From Luteimonas aquatica (GTDB lineage Bacteria > Pseudomonadota > Gammaproteobacteria > Xanthomonadales > Xanthomonadaceae), in the NCBI RefSeq assembly GCF_022662575.1, contig NZ_JALBFU010000002.1, positions 496,001 to 560,000 on the forward strand: 64,000 nucleotides of DNA. The letters run 5' to 3'. Made by a program: the position numbers and the translations under genes. The notes beneath the pieces were generated by a model. It did not search any database and was not told where the DNA came from. It worked only from the letters and a program-made list of their open reading frames with translations. Position 1 is the first letter of the stretch, and each line of letters starts with the position of its first letter. This document shows, piece after piece, positions 11,284 to 19,716 of this stretch.

Positions 11284-12435
11284 CTAGGCCAGGAACAGCT
11301 CGATCACGTCGTTGCCGAAACGCCGTCCGAGCTCGGTGGGCACGATGCGTTCGCCCTGCGCCTGCAGCCAGCCCCGCGCCCGCGCCTGCGCCAGGGCGGA
11401 CTCGATGGCCGCGGGCGGGAGCCCGGTGCGCGCCTGAAACTGCGGCAGGGTGAAACCCGCGTTCAGGCGCAGCGCGTTGAGCATGTATTCGAAGGGGCGG
11501 CGCCCGGGCTCGATGCGGTCGTCGCCGCCGATCGCCTGCGCGCTGCCGGCGGCGGCCAGGTAGGCGGCCGGATGCTTGAGTTTCCAGCGCCGCAGGATGG
11601 CCTGCTCGGCGCCCAGCGTGATCTTGCCGTGGGCGCCGGCGCCGATGCCCAGGTAGTCGCCGAAACGCCAGTAGTTGAGGTTGTGCGCGCACTGGCGCCC
11701 GGGGCGCGCGTAGGCGCTGACCTCGTACTGGGCGTAGCCGGCGGCGGCCAGCAGCGCCTGGCAGCGCTCCTGCATGTCCCAGGCCGCGTCCTCGTCCGGA
11801 ATCCCGTCCGGCGGCCTGGCCGCGAACACGGTATTGGGCTCCAGCGTCAGCTGGTAGTGCGAGATGTGCGCCGGCTGCAGGGCCACGGCCTGCTCGACGT
11901 CGCGCTCGGCCATGGCCATCGACTGCCCGGGCAGGGCGTACATCAGGTCGAGGTTGAAATTGTCGAAGCCGGCCTCGCGCGCCAGCGCCACCGCGGCCAC
12001 CGCCTCGCGGCTGTCGTGGATGCGGCCCAGGCGCTTGAGCACGGCATCGTCGAAGGTCTGCATGCCGAAGCTCAGGCGGTTCACGCCGGCGGCGCGGTAG
12101 TGCTCGAAGCGGCCGTGCTCGGCGGTGCCCGGGTTGGTCTCCAGCGTCACCTCCAGCTCCGGCGCGAAGCGCAGGCGCGCGCTGGCGCCCTGCAGGAAGG
12201 CGTCGATCGCCTCGGCCGGAAACAGGCTGGGCGTGCCGCCGCCGAAGAACACGCTATGGATGGTGCGTCCCCACACCAGCGGCAGGTCGTGGTCCAGGTC
12301 GGCCAGCAACGCCTCGACGTAGGCCGCGAACGGCAGCTCGCCGCGGCCCTCGTGCGAATTGAAATCGCAGTAGGGGCACTTGCGCACGCACCAGGGCAGG
12401 TGCACGTAGAGCGAGAGCGGCGGCGGGATGAGCAT
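11284..12435 (-). CDS. hemW: radical-SAM heme chaperone HemW
   Basis: HemW is a radical-SAM protein that binds heme and delivers it to respiratory targets; it was formerly annotated as an oxygen-independent coproporphyrinogen oxidase. The 383-residue protein keeps the iron-sulfur motif Cys16-x3-Cys20-x2-Cys23 (WCVRKCPYCDF) near the N-terminus. It also has the FGGGTPS loop, a GMQTF segment, and the HemW-type HNLNYWRFGDYLGIGAGAHG. A true HemN would be longer. The order with rdgB seen in many relatives is broken here, since rdgB lies about 4.5 kb away. Confidence 0.93.
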   Translation of the reverse strand: MLIPPPLSLYVHLPWCVRKCPYCDFNSHEGRGELPFAAYVEALLADLDHDLPLVWGRTIHSVFFGGGTPSLFPAEAIDAFLQGASARLRFAPELEVTLETNPGTAEHGRFEHYRAAGVNRLSFGMQTFDDAVLKRLGRIHDSREAVAAVALAREAGFDNFNLDLMYALPGQSMAMAERDVEQAVALQPAHISHYQLTLEPNTVFAARPPDGIPDEDAAWDMQERCQALLAAAGYAQYEVSAYARPGRQCAHNLNYWRFGDYLGIGAGAHGKITLGAEQAILRRWKLKHPAAYLAAAGSAQAIGGDDRIEPGRRPFEYMLNALRLNAGFTLPQFQARTGLPPAAIESALAQARARGWLQAQGERIVPTELGRRFGNDVIELFLA

Positions 12436-12546
12436 CTTGCGTCCGGAGTCACCAACGCAGGGTGCGCCAGTGCATAGCCGGAATTATCCCCCGTGGCTAA
12501 GCTGTGCGCTCACGGGGAGGGCATTCTCCCGCCGGAGCCGAGGCCG

Positions 12547-13089
12547 ATGTCCATGAAGCTGCCCGTCGTCTTGCTGTCGATCGCCGGCCTTGCGGCCTGC
12601 CAGCCCTCGCCCCAGCCAGCGCAGGCCGCCAAGCCGGAGGCGGAGGCCGGGGAGGCCGCGGCCGCACCGTCGGCGCGGCCGCCCGACCTGCATGCCGTGC
12701 AGACCGAGGTGCCGCCGCCGCTGGCGCCGGTGGACAACGCGCGCGACACCACGCCGGTGGACGCGAGGATCCTGGACGTGCGCCTGAGCAACAGCGGCGA
12801 TCCCGCGAAGAATCTCATCGGCGGCGCCACCGGGCGCTTCGCGCCCGGCGATACGGTCTATGCCGAGGTGCAGACCGACGGCAGGACCGGCGGCTATACC
12901 CTCTACGCCAAATGGGTGGCCGCCGACGGCAGCGTGCTCGCCGACAACGGCGTTCGCATCGAGCAGCCCGGCGCGCAGCGGACCGTGGTCAGCTTGAACA
13001 CGGCGGGGCGCTGGCCCACCGGCCGCAACAAGCTCGAAGTGGCGATCAACGGGCAAGCCGCTCGCGAAGAGGCCTTCGATGTGCAATAG
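12547..13089 (+). CDS. putative lipoprotein of unknown function
   Basis: The 180-residue product starts with a lipoprotein signal peptide (KLPVVLLSIAGLAAC, lipobox LAAC). An Ala/Pro/Glu-rich linker follows, then a C-terminal beta-rich domain from about residue 75 (ARILDVRLSNSG, FAPGDTVYAEVQTDG, YTLYAKWVAADG, RTVVSLNTAGRWPTGRNKLEVAING). The domain looks like an immunoglobulin-like fold, but I do not recognise the family. ATG 12547 (MSMK) is preferred; 12553 is possible. Its 3' end overlaps the convergent sulfotransferase gene by 44 bases. Confidence 0.75.
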   Translation: MSMKLPVVLLSIAGLAACQPSPQPAQAAKPEAEAGEAAAAPSARPPDLHAVQTEVPPPLAPVDNARDTTPVDARILDVRLSNSGDPAKNLIGGATGRFAPGDTVYAEVQTDGRTGGYTLYAKWVAADGSVLADNGVRIEQPGAQRTVVSLNTAGRWPTGRNKLEVAINGQAAREEAFDVQ

Positions 13090-13993
13090 CCTCGTCGGCC
13101 GTCGCCAGGAATCGCAGGGCGAGATCGAGATCCGGGCCTGCCGCCCAGCCTGAGAGCAGGTCGCGGATCGCGTCGGCCTCCCCCGCCAGCGCCGGCGGCA
13201 TGGCGTCCGCCTGCGCGGCCGCGTTCAGTTCGAGATGGTTCGAGCCGAGGAAGGCGGCGAGCGCGGATTTCCAGTAGTCCTTGTGCCGCTCGGGCGCGGC
13301 GATGCCGTTCAGGCGGCGCAGGACTTCCACCGCCCAGTCGGGCAGGGAATCGTTCGCGCGCGGCAACGGCGGCGCGGTCGCGGCATCCAGGCCGAGCAGG
13401 GCGAGGGTCGCCGCGAACCAGTCCTCCTCGAAACGCAGGCGGTGCAGGCGCCGCGCGCCGAACCCGCGCAGCAGATCCTCGCCCAGCTGCCGCGCATCGG
13501 TGAGCCGGCGGATGCGCGGATGGTCTGCGATCTGGGCCGCGGTCAGCGCGGTGCCCCACAGATCGCTGGCGCCGTTGCCGGGATTGACCACGCACTGCTT
13601 GTGGTAGGAGCGCAGCCAGGCCTCGCGCTCGCGCGTGACCATCAGGATCTCGATGTCGATGCCGGCGGTGTCCTGGCGAAAGCGCCGCAGCGCGGCGGGG
13701 TCGAAGTCGTAGAAATGATTGCTCAGCCCTTCGGCCGAGAAGATCGCCGTCGTATGCCGGAGACGGGGCAGCAGCCGGGCCAGCGTCGTGCCGCCGCGGC
13801 GCAGCTCGCCGACCAGGAACTGGTGCTTGTCGCCGCGCAGGTGCGCGCCGTCCGGATAGCAGGCGCCGGCCGAGGCCAGGAGCAGTGCGTTGCGGTGCAG
13901 CCAGCGCTGCAGCGCGGACGTGGCCGTCTTGGGCAATCCGACATGCAGCAGGATCCGACGCAGGGGCGTGGCTGGCGAGGGGGCCGGGGGCAT
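13046..13993 (-). CDS. sulfotransferase-family protein (1)
   Basis: The 315-residue protein opens with LLHVGLPKTATSALQRWL, the 5'-phosphosulfate-binding loop of PAPS-dependent sulfotransferases. It has a matching 3'-phosphate region around ILMVTREREAWLRSYHKQ. The acceptor is unknown; no signal peptide is seen, so it acts in the cytoplasm. It is the last gene of a three-gene minus-strand operon, only 3 bases after a second sulfotransferase gene, with a GT-A-like gene at the front. Surface glycan or glycolipid modification is inferred. Confidence 0.85.
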   Translation of the reverse strand: MPPAPSPATPLRRILLHVGLPKTATSALQRWLHRNALLLASAGACYPDGAHLRGDKHQFLVGELRRGGTTLARLLPRLRHTTAIFSAEGLSNHFYDFDPAALRRFRQDTAGIDIEILMVTREREAWLRSYHKQCVVNPGNGASDLWGTALTAAQIADHPRIRRLTDARQLGEDLLRGFGARRLHRLRFEEDWFAATLALLGLDAATAPPLPRANDSLPDWAVEVLRRLNGIAAPERHKDYWKSALAAFLGSNHLELNAAAQADAMPPALAGEADAIRDLLSGWAAGPDLDLALRFLATADEAIAHRRPLRERLAR

Positions 13994-13996
13994 GCG

Positions 13997-14629
13997 TCAG
14001 AACCGATAATCGAAAGCTAGGCAATCCTTCGCGAAGCGCTCTTCCACCACGCGCCGGGTCGAGGGCGTGTAGTAGTCGCGGTAATCGCGATGCGTGGAGG
14101 CGTTCAGATGCGGCAGCTCGGCGCCATCCAGCCCCAGGCAGGAGCACAGGTTCCGGAAGTCGCGCTGCAGGTGCTCGAAGCGGCCGACGAAGTCCATCGC
14201 CTCGGCCCCGTTGCCGTCGAGCAGGTAATCGATCTGGTTGTAGAGGAAAGGCTTCCAGCCGGAACGGTCCGTCGCGTCCTGGCAGCGGGTGACGAAATCG
14301 CCGAAGGTCGGTGCATGCGCCAGCACGTGCTGCTGCACACGGTTGTAGTCCGGATTCTGCAGTTTCTCCTCCTCCGACAGCAGCCTGGCCTTGGAGGTGA
14401 TCGAGGCATACCAGGACACCAGCCGGTCGAAGGGGTTGCGCACGAAGGCGGCCTTGAAATAGCCGCGGTGGCCGGCGCCGTGATCGCGCGCGGCCAGCAG
14501 GTAGGGATCGTGCGGCCTCAGGTAGTCGCGGGTGCCGGCCACCTTTTCCTTCAGGAAACGGCTGATGCTTGTGCCGCCGGTTTTCTGGACGTGCACGAAG
14601 AGAAACCGCAGGTCGTCGTTGATCAGCAC
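13997..14629 (-). CDS. sulfotransferase-family protein (2)
   Basis: The 210-residue protein has the sulfotransferase family 2 (PF03567-like) motifs: FLFVHVQKTGGTSISRFL for 5'-phosphosulfate binding and FVRNPFDRLVSWY for 3'-phosphate binding. Eukaryotic relatives sulfate glycans. The start is probably GTG at 14629, preceded by AGAGG about 10 bases upstream; the open frame continues further up but would run into the preceding gene. It lies 14 bases after the GT-A-like gene and 3 bases before sulfotransferase 1. Confidence 0.85.
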   Translation of the reverse strand: MLINDDLRFLFVHVQKTGGTSISRFLKEKVAGTRDYLRPHDPYLLAARDHGAGHRGYFKAAFVRNPFDRLVSWYASITSKARLLSEEEKLQNPDYNRVQQHVLAHAPTFGDFVTRCQDATDRSGWKPFLYNQIDYLLDGNGAEAMDFVGRFEHLQRDFRNLCSCLGLDGAELPHLNASTHRDYRDYYTPSTRRVVEERFAKDCLAFDYRF

Positions 14630-14643
14630 CGGTCGCTCGTCCT

Positions 14644-15516
14644 CTAGGCGATTTTGAGCAGGGCGTTGGCCGATGCCGCCGCCGTTCCGGCCAGCGCGGC
14701 GTTCGCCTTGCGGATCGCGGCGTCGATGCCCGGGATTCCCACGCATCCCAGGCGGCCGTCGCCGTCCACGTTGCCGTGGTAATGCAGGGACGAGAACGTC
14801 TCAGGGACGTCGGCGTACCGCGCGGGATCGAAATGCGTGGGGAAGTTCGCGTGGCACGGCAGCTCGGCGAACGGGAGCCCGGTTTCCAGCATCGCCAGCA
14901 TGAAGCCGAGCTGGTCGGCGTGCAGGATCTTGTCGCGGAGGATGTCCTGGCGCGACAGGCAGTACGCCGACCAGCGCCGCCAGGCCGGCGAGAGTTCGGA
15001 GAGCTGCTTCCGCTCGAGGACGTACATGCCGCCGTTGCAGTTCAGGCGGTGGGTCCGCGCGCCCGGCTGGAAACCGGGTTGAGCCGAGCAGGGCTCGTCG
15101 CGGAATCCCGCCGCGTCGAGCAGCCGCCGCAGCATGGCCGCGTCCGGATTCGGCCCGTCGACGATGCGGGCGCGGACGTGGCCCTCCCGCACCAGGGCGC
15201 GCGGCGAGGACAGGAACACGATGTCGGCATCGCACAGGATCAGGTGCGAAGCTCCGGTTTGCAGCAGGGATTCGAATTGCTGCAGCTTGTTGCAGTACGC
15301 CGCGGGCCCGTCGCCGTAGCGCGCCACCTGCCGGGTGGTCACGCCCTGGCCGGAGAGCCAGGCGGAAAACTCCGGCTGCAGCGGGCCGGTATGGTGGACG
15401 ATCTTCTTCAGATCCCGGGCATGGTCGAGCGCGGCAAGGGAAGCGATGAAGCTTCTCGCCTGGCGGTGATATTTGAAATCCTCGTCTATGACGCAGGATA
15501 TGGCGATGGATGCCAT
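14644..15516 (-). CDS. putative GT-A-fold glycosyltransferase-like protein
   Basis: The 290-residue cytoplasmic protein has features of a nucleotide-sugar transferase. LILCDADIVF is a candidate DxD metal site at about residue 95, CNGGMYVLERKQL follows, and HADQLGFML with LHYHGN occurs towards the C-terminus. I do not recognise a specific family. It is the first gene of the operon with two sulfotransferases, so a role in building the sulfated acceptor is plausible but unproven. ATG 15516 was chosen; the frame upstream is open but not protein-like. Confidence 0.65.
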   Translation of the reverse strand: MASIAISCVIDEDFKYHRQARSFIASLAALDHARDLKKIVHHTGPLQPEFSAWLSGQGVTTRQVARYGDGPAAYCNKLQQFESLLQTGASHLILCDADIVFLSSPRALVREGHVRARIVDGPNPDAAMLRRLLDAAGFRDEPCSAQPGFQPGARTHRLNCNGGMYVLERKQLSELSPAWRRWSAYCLSRQDILRDKILHADQLGFMLAMLETGLPFAELPCHANFPTHFDPARYADVPETFSSLHYHGNVDGDGRLGCVGIPGIDAAIRKANAALAGTAAASANALLKIA

Positions 15517-15643
15517 GCGCTCCCGATGAGAAGTAAGGCGCGGCGTCGTCTCTGTCCTCCGGACATTGTCCGAGGCGACGGCCGACCGGATTTTCCCCTG
15601 CCTATATGGAACGGAATCCGCGCTTCCCCGGCGCGAAAACCCT

Positions 15644-15678
15644 GGGATTATCTGCAGGAAACCCGCGGAGATAATCCC
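15644..15678. other. stem-loop upstream of the sulfotransferase operon
   Basis: A perfect 10-bp inverted repeat, GGGATTATCT (15644-15653) and AGATAATCCC (15669-15678), has a 15-nt loop. It is AT-richer than its surroundings and lies about 130 bases before the GT-like start. An operator or leader structure is possible. Confidence 0.4.
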
Positions 15679-15722
15679 GTGCAGCCCGCCATCACGGCCG
15701 GGCGGATCGAACCGTTGCCCCG

Positions 15723-15779
15723 CCAAGGCCGCGTCGGGAAAGTCCTGGGGCTTTCCCGCGCGACCTTGGCCGGTCCGTG
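15723..15779 (-). terminator. nested stem-loop after the beta-helix gene
   Basis: CCAAGG/CCTTGG (15723-15728 and 15774-15779) encloses CGGGAAAG/CTTTCCCG (15735-15742 and 15751-15758). It lies 30 bases downstream of the beta-helix stop. There is no U-run, so it would be a factor-dependent terminator or 3'-end stabiliser. Confidence 0.4.
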
Positions 15780-15808
15780 TCCCGAAGCGGTCGCAAAACG
15801 CGCCGGAA

Positions 15809-16711
15809 TCAGAGCGGGTTGGCGTAGTCGCCCGCGATCGTGGTGCAGTTGACGAAGCTCAGCAGCTGCCCGATCAGGCCTGCGCCGAGCACGATGTTGT
15901 CGCGCGAGCCGCCGCTGAGGATCAGGCCGTCGCCGCAGCGAATGCCGGCGTCCGTTCCCAGCAGGCCGGAAGCCATGACGATCGTGTTGCCTTCGACGGT
16001 ATTGCGATTGCCGTTCTGGTTCCAGATGCCGCGGCGCGAGCCGGAGCCGTTGGGCACCAGGTTGCGGACGCGGTTGCCCTTGATGGTTCCCGAGTCCATG
16101 TCTTCGGTGCGGATGCCGTAGGTCGTGCCGTTGCTGCCGCCCGTGGCGACCACGCCGCTGACCGTGTTGTCGATGATGTCCACGTCCCCTGCGCTGTTGA
16201 TGCCGTGGAACTGGGTGGTGCCGGCGATCGGGGTGCCGCCGGTGTCGACGACTTCGTTACGGCGAATCGCCGAGCCGTCGCCGGTGACGTAGATGCCGGT
16301 CTGCGTGTTCAGGTCGACGCGGTTGTCCTGGACGCGGTAGTCGCCGTTGAGCAGCTGGATGCCGACCCGGAAGCCGCGCACGCCGCAGTTCCTGACCTGG
16401 ACATTCAAACGCGTGTTCGCGCTGATGCCCACCGCGTTGGTGGTCGGGCCGGCGGCGAGGTTGCCCACCTTGTATTCGTTGCAGTCGATGGTGACGTTGT
16501 TGGTGTTGACCGTGATGGCAGCGCCGGAAGCGAGGGAGCCGCTGACGTTCTGCTTCAGGCAATAGACGCCCTGGGTGGTAATGGTGGTCGGAATCGAGGT
16601 GATATTGATGCAGTTGATGGTTTCTGCGGCGGCGGGCAGTGCATAGGTGAAACCGGCGAGCACACCTAAAATCACAAGCGCCTTCGAGTACGCAAGCTCT
16701 GGTTTTTTCAT
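15809..16711 (-). CDS. secreted right-handed parallel beta-helix protein
   Basis: The 300-residue protein has a clear signal peptide (MKKPELAYSKALVILGVLAG, cut after LPAAA). Its body is made of short parallel beta-helix turns (VTIDCNEYKVGN, VQVRNCGVRGF, YRVQDNRVDLN, VDIIDNTVSGV, GTIKGNRVRNL, NTVEGNTIVMA) of the NosD/pectate-lyase-like type. No catalytic site is recognisable, and it may bind or process a polysaccharide. ATG 16711 follows AGGGG. The region 16712-16940 upstream is AT-rich and holds a CRP/Clp-like site. Confidence 0.82.
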   Translation of the reverse strand: MKKPELAYSKALVILGVLAGFTYALPAAAETINCINITSIPTTITTQGVYCLKQNVSGSLASGAAITVNTNNVTIDCNEYKVGNLAAGPTTNAVGISANTRLNVQVRNCGVRGFRVGIQLLNGDYRVQDNRVDLNTQTGIYVTGDGSAIRRNEVVDTGGTPIAGTTQFHGINSAGDVDIIDNTVSGVVATGGSNGTTYGIRTEDMDSGTIKGNRVRNLVPNGSGSRRGIWNQNGNRNTVEGNTIVMASGLLGTDAGIRCGDGLILSGGSRDNIVLGAGLIGQLLSFVNCTTIAGDYANPL

Positions 16712-16857
16712 GGCTATGACCCCTGATAAAGAAGCCGGATGCAAAGACGTTATGTCTTGGGTGCTATTGCCGGCGGGGATTTCATAGCACAACGCAAATC
16801 GGCGAAAGCATGCGGGAGTTCGCGCTTTCCGTCGGAAAAATCAGTGCGTGTTTGATC

Positions 16858-16873
16858 TGTGATAATAATCACG
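16858..16873. promoter_or_regulatory. putative CRP/Clp-family binding site
   Basis: TGTGA, six bases and TCACG match the CRP/Clp consensus TGTGA-N6-TCACA in nine of ten positions. It lies about 147 bases upstream of the beta-helix gene. In xanthomonads Clp is a c-di-GMP-responsive activator of secreted-enzyme genes. Confidence 0.55.
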
Positions 16874-16940
16874 ACAAAACAACAGCGGCTGCTGCACATG
16901 TATTGCCGAGCAATTCACTGACGGGGGGTGAAGCTTGTTC

Positions 16941-17537
16941 TCAGGGGATTTCCGCTAGGCGTTGCTTCAACGCCGCCAACGCGCGAGCGCGGTGGCTGAC
17001 ACGATTCTTCAGCGCGTCGTCGATCTCGCCGGCCGATATGCCGTATTCGGTGTCGAAAAACACCGGCTGGTAGCCGAAGCCCTTGCCGCCGCGGCGCTCG
17101 TGCAGCACGCGGCCGTGCCAAACGCCTTCGGCGACGATCGGGCGCGGGTCGCCGGCGTGGCGCAACAGCACGATCACCGCGTAGAAATGCGCGGTGCGTC
17201 GCTCTTCGGGCGTGTCCTCCAGCGCGGCCAGCAGCTTGTCGATGTTGGCCTCGGCGTCGCCGTGCCTGCCGGCGTAGCGCGCCGAGTACAGGCCCGGCGC
17301 GCCGCCGAGCGCGTCCACGCACAGGCCCGAGTCGTCGGCCAGCGCCGGCAGGCCGGTGGCCGCGCTCGCGTGGCGGGCCTTGAGCAGCGCGTTCTCGACG
17401 AAGGTGCCGCCGGTCTCCTCGGCGTCCTCGACGCCGAGATCGCTCTGCGCCACCAGTTCGATGCCGGTATCGGCGAGCAGTTCGCGCAATTCCACCAGTT
17501 TGCCGGCGTTGCTGCTGGCGAGGACGATGCGTTGCAT
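16941..17537 (-). CDS. rdgB: dITP/XTP pyrophosphatase RdgB
   Basis: RdgB hydrolyses non-canonical purine triphosphates (dITP, XTP) to monophosphates, keeping them out of DNA and RNA. The 198-residue length equals that of the family. Motifs visible are IVLASSNAGKLVEL at the N-terminus, GTFVENALLKARHA, ALADDSGLCVDALGGAPGLYSARYAG, and GFGYQPVFF near the C-terminus. ATG 17537 is the only start giving the conserved N-terminus. The divergent crotonase gene begins 66 bases away, so the two promoters share that gap. Confidence 0.95.
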   Translation of the reverse strand: MQRIVLASSNAGKLVELRELLADTGIELVAQSDLGVEDAEETGGTFVENALLKARHASAATGLPALADDSGLCVDALGGAPGLYSARYAGRHGDAEANIDKLLAALEDTPEERRTAHFYAVIVLLRHAGDPRPIVAEGVWHGRVLHERRGGKGFGYQPVFFDTEYGISAGEIDDALKNRVSHRARALAALKQRLAEIP

Positions 17538-17603
17538 GGGCTTCGGGCGTGGCGGCGATCGCCTAGGATAGCGTGCGACGGAGCCGGGGCAGGCGGAGGC
17601 GCG

Positions 17604-18413
17604 ATGAGCGAGCGGGTGCATCTGGAGGTGTCGGCGGGCACGGCGCGGGTGACGCTCGCGCGCGGCGAGCGCCACAACGGCGTGGACCTGGCCATGATCC
17701 GCGAGATAGGCGCGGTGCAGCGGGCGCTGGCCCGGCGCCGCGACGTGCGCGCGGCCGTGCTGTGCGGCGAGGGGCCCTCGTTCTGCGCCGGCCTCGACTT
17801 CAAGGGCGTGCTCGGCGATCGCCGCGGCGCGGCGCTCGGAGTGCTGTCGCTGTGGCTGCCCTGGCGCAACCGGTTCCAGCAATGGAGCCTGGGCTGGCGC
17901 GCCCTGCCGTTCCCGGTGGTCGCCGCGGTGCACGGCAGCTGTTTCGGCGCGGGCCTGCAGCTGGCGCTCGGCGCCGACCTGCGCGTGCTGGCGCCGCAGG
18001 CGCGCCTGTCCTTCATGGAGGCGCGCTGGGGTCTGGTGCCCGATATGGGCGGGATTGCCCTGGTCCGCGAATTGCTGCCGATCGACCGAGCCAAGGCGCT
18101 GGTGATGAGCGGGCGGATCGTCGAGGCCGGCGAGGCGCTGCGCCTGGGGCTGGCGACCGAGGTCGCGGACGATCCGTTGCCGCGCGCGCTGGAACTGGCC
18201 CGGGAGCTGGGCGCGGGTTCGCCCGACGCGGTCGCCGCCGGCAAGTTCCTGCTGCAGGAGGCCTGGCGGGCGCCGCTGTCGGCGGCGCTGGCGATGGAGC
18301 GGCGCCGGCAGCGGATGCCGATCGGCCGCGCCAACCAGCGCATCGCGATGCGGCGCAATCTGGACAGGGACGGGACGCCGCCCGCGTTCGGCGAGCGCCG
18401 CGTCGATCGCTGA
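17604..18413 (+). CDS. enoyl-CoA hydratase/isomerase-family (crotonase) protein
   Basis: The 269-residue protein has crotonase-fold signatures: GEGPSFCAGLDFKG and HGSCFGAGLQLALGADLR, forming the oxyanion hole and CoA site, and MEARWGLVPDMGG with the second acidic region. It most resembles crotonases acting on acyl-CoA substrates, but whether it hydrates or isomerises cannot be told. A strong GGAGG precedes the ATG at 17604. It is divergent from rdgB and convergent with the VOC/rph genes. Confidence 0.88.
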   Translation: MSERVHLEVSAGTARVTLARGERHNGVDLAMIREIGAVQRALARRRDVRAAVLCGEGPSFCAGLDFKGVLGDRRGAALGVLSLWLPWRNRFQQWSLGWRALPFPVVAAVHGSCFGAGLQLALGADLRVLAPQARLSFMEARWGLVPDMGGIALVRELLPIDRAKALVMSGRIVEAGEALRLGLATEVADDPLPRALELARELGAGSPDAVAAGKFLLQEAWRAPLSAALAMERRRQRMPIGRANQRIAMRRNLDRDGTPPAFGERRVDR

Positions 18414-18457
18414 TGCGGCGCCGTCGCGTCGCGGCTTGCCCGAGGGATCGCCGAAGG

Positions 18458-18850
18458 CTAGTGCTTGAGTTGCAGCAGGTCCCAGCGGTTGCCGTACAGA
18501 TCCTCGAACACCGCCACCGTGCCGTACGCCTCCTCGCGCGGCGCCTCCAGGAAGCGCACGCCGTGCCCGCGCATGGCGGCGTGGTCGCGCCGGAAGTCGT
18601 CGGTATGCAGGAAGAAGCCGACGCGGCCGCCGGTCTGGTCGCCCACGCGCCGCGCCTGCGCCTCGTCCGAGGCCTGCGCCAGCAGCAGGGCGGTTTCGCG
18701 CGCGCCCGGCGGGGCCACGCGCACCCAGCGCTTGCCCTGGCCGAGATCGGTGTCCTCGAGCAGGTCGAAGCCCAGGGCCTGGGTATAGAACGCGATGGCC
18801 TCGTCGTAGTCGCGCACCAGCAGCGCGACCAGGCCCAGGCGCGCGTTCAC
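18458..18850 (-). CDS. VOC (glyoxalase/bleomycin-resistance) family protein
   Basis: This 130-residue protein is a single vicinal-oxygen-chelate domain: [28 protein letters not shown] at the N-terminus and [28 protein letters not shown] at the C-terminus. Such proteins are metal-dependent lyases, isomerases or dioxygenases, or simply bind hydrophobic ligands. The substrate is unknown. The start is a GTG at 18850, overlapping the rph stop as GTGA, so it is translationally coupled to rph. Confidence 0.87.
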   Translation of the reverse strand: MNARLGLVALLVRDYDEAIAFYTQALGFDLLEDTDLGQGKRWVRVAPPGARETALLLAQASDEAQARRVGDQTGGRVGFFLHTDDFRRDHAAMRGHGVRFLEAPREEAYGTVAVFEDLYGNRWDLLQLKH

Positions 18851-19575
18851 CGCGCCAGCGCTTCGCGCTGCAGTTCGAGCAGCCGGCGGATGCCGCCGTC
18901 GGCGAGCGAGAGCAGGGCGTCGAGCTCGTCGCGGCGGAAGGCGTGGCCCTCGGCGGTACCCTGCAGCTCGATGAAGCCGCCGCCGTCGTTCATCACGACA
19001 TTCATGTCGGTGTCGCAGGCGCTGTCCTCGGCGTAGTCGAGGTCGAGCACCGGCACGCCATTGCACACGCCCACCGAGACCGCGGCCACCGCGCCGAAGA
19101 CCGGGTCGCGCTGGATCTCGCGCCGCGCCAGCAGCCAGCGCGTGGCCTCGACCAGGGCGACGTAGGCGCCGGTGATCGCGGCGGTGCGGGTGCCGCCGTC
19201 GGCCTGCAGCACGTCGCAGTCCAGGGTGATGGTGCGCTCGCCGAGCGCGCCGCGGTCGACGCAGGCGCGCAGGGCGCGGCCGATCAGCCGCTGGATTTCC
19301 AGGGTGCGGCCGCCCTGCTTGCCGCGCGCGGCCTCGCGGTCGCTGCGGGTATGGGTGGCGCGCGGCAGCATGCCGTACTCGGCCGTCACCCAGCCCTCGC
19401 CCTTGCCGCGCAGGAACGGCGGCACGCGGTTCTCGACGCTGGCGGTGCACAGCACGCGGGTGTCGCCGAAGGCGATCAGCACGGAGCCTTCGGCATGGCG
19501 GGTGTAGGCGCGCTCGATGCGGACCTCGCGCAACTGGTCGGGCGCGCGGCCGCTGGGACGGGTCGGGGAGTTCAT
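18847..19575 (-). CDS. rph: ribonuclease PH
   Basis: RNase PH is a phosphorolytic 3'-5' exoribonuclease that trims tRNA 3' ends. The 242-residue protein carries the family blocks [33 protein letters not shown] N-terminus, [46 protein letters not shown], and [18 protein letters not shown]. The ATG at 19575 starts [10 protein letters not shown]. The gene is divergent from yicC, as in E. coli, and its stop overlaps the VOC gene start. Confidence 0.96.
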   Translation of the reverse strand: MNSPTRPSGRAPDQLREVRIERAYTRHAEGSVLIAFGDTRVLCTASVENRVPPFLRGKGEGWVTAEYGMLPRATHTRSDREAARGKQGGRTLEIQRLIGRALRACVDRGALGERTITLDCDVLQADGGTRTAAITGAYVALVEATRWLLARREIQRDPVFGAVAAVSVGVCNGVPVLDLDYAEDSACDTDMNVVMNDGGGFIELQGTAEGHAFRRDELDALLSLADGGIRRLLELQREALAR

Positions 19576-19716
19576 CGGTGCAAGTCTAGTGGAAGACGCA
19601 CGCCGTGCGCAGGCGGGCGAGGGCCGGCCGGCGGCGTCGACGGCGGTCGATCTGCGCCGATGCGCGGCCTGAGGCATACTGCTGCGCCCATTCAGACCTC
19701 CCACGAGGTTCCCGGC

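Noticed and set aside
12489..12517. CCCCGTG/CACGGGG inverted repeat before the lipoprotein gene
   Set aside because: Seven-bp arms with a 15-base loop and no T-run are common by chance at this GC content.
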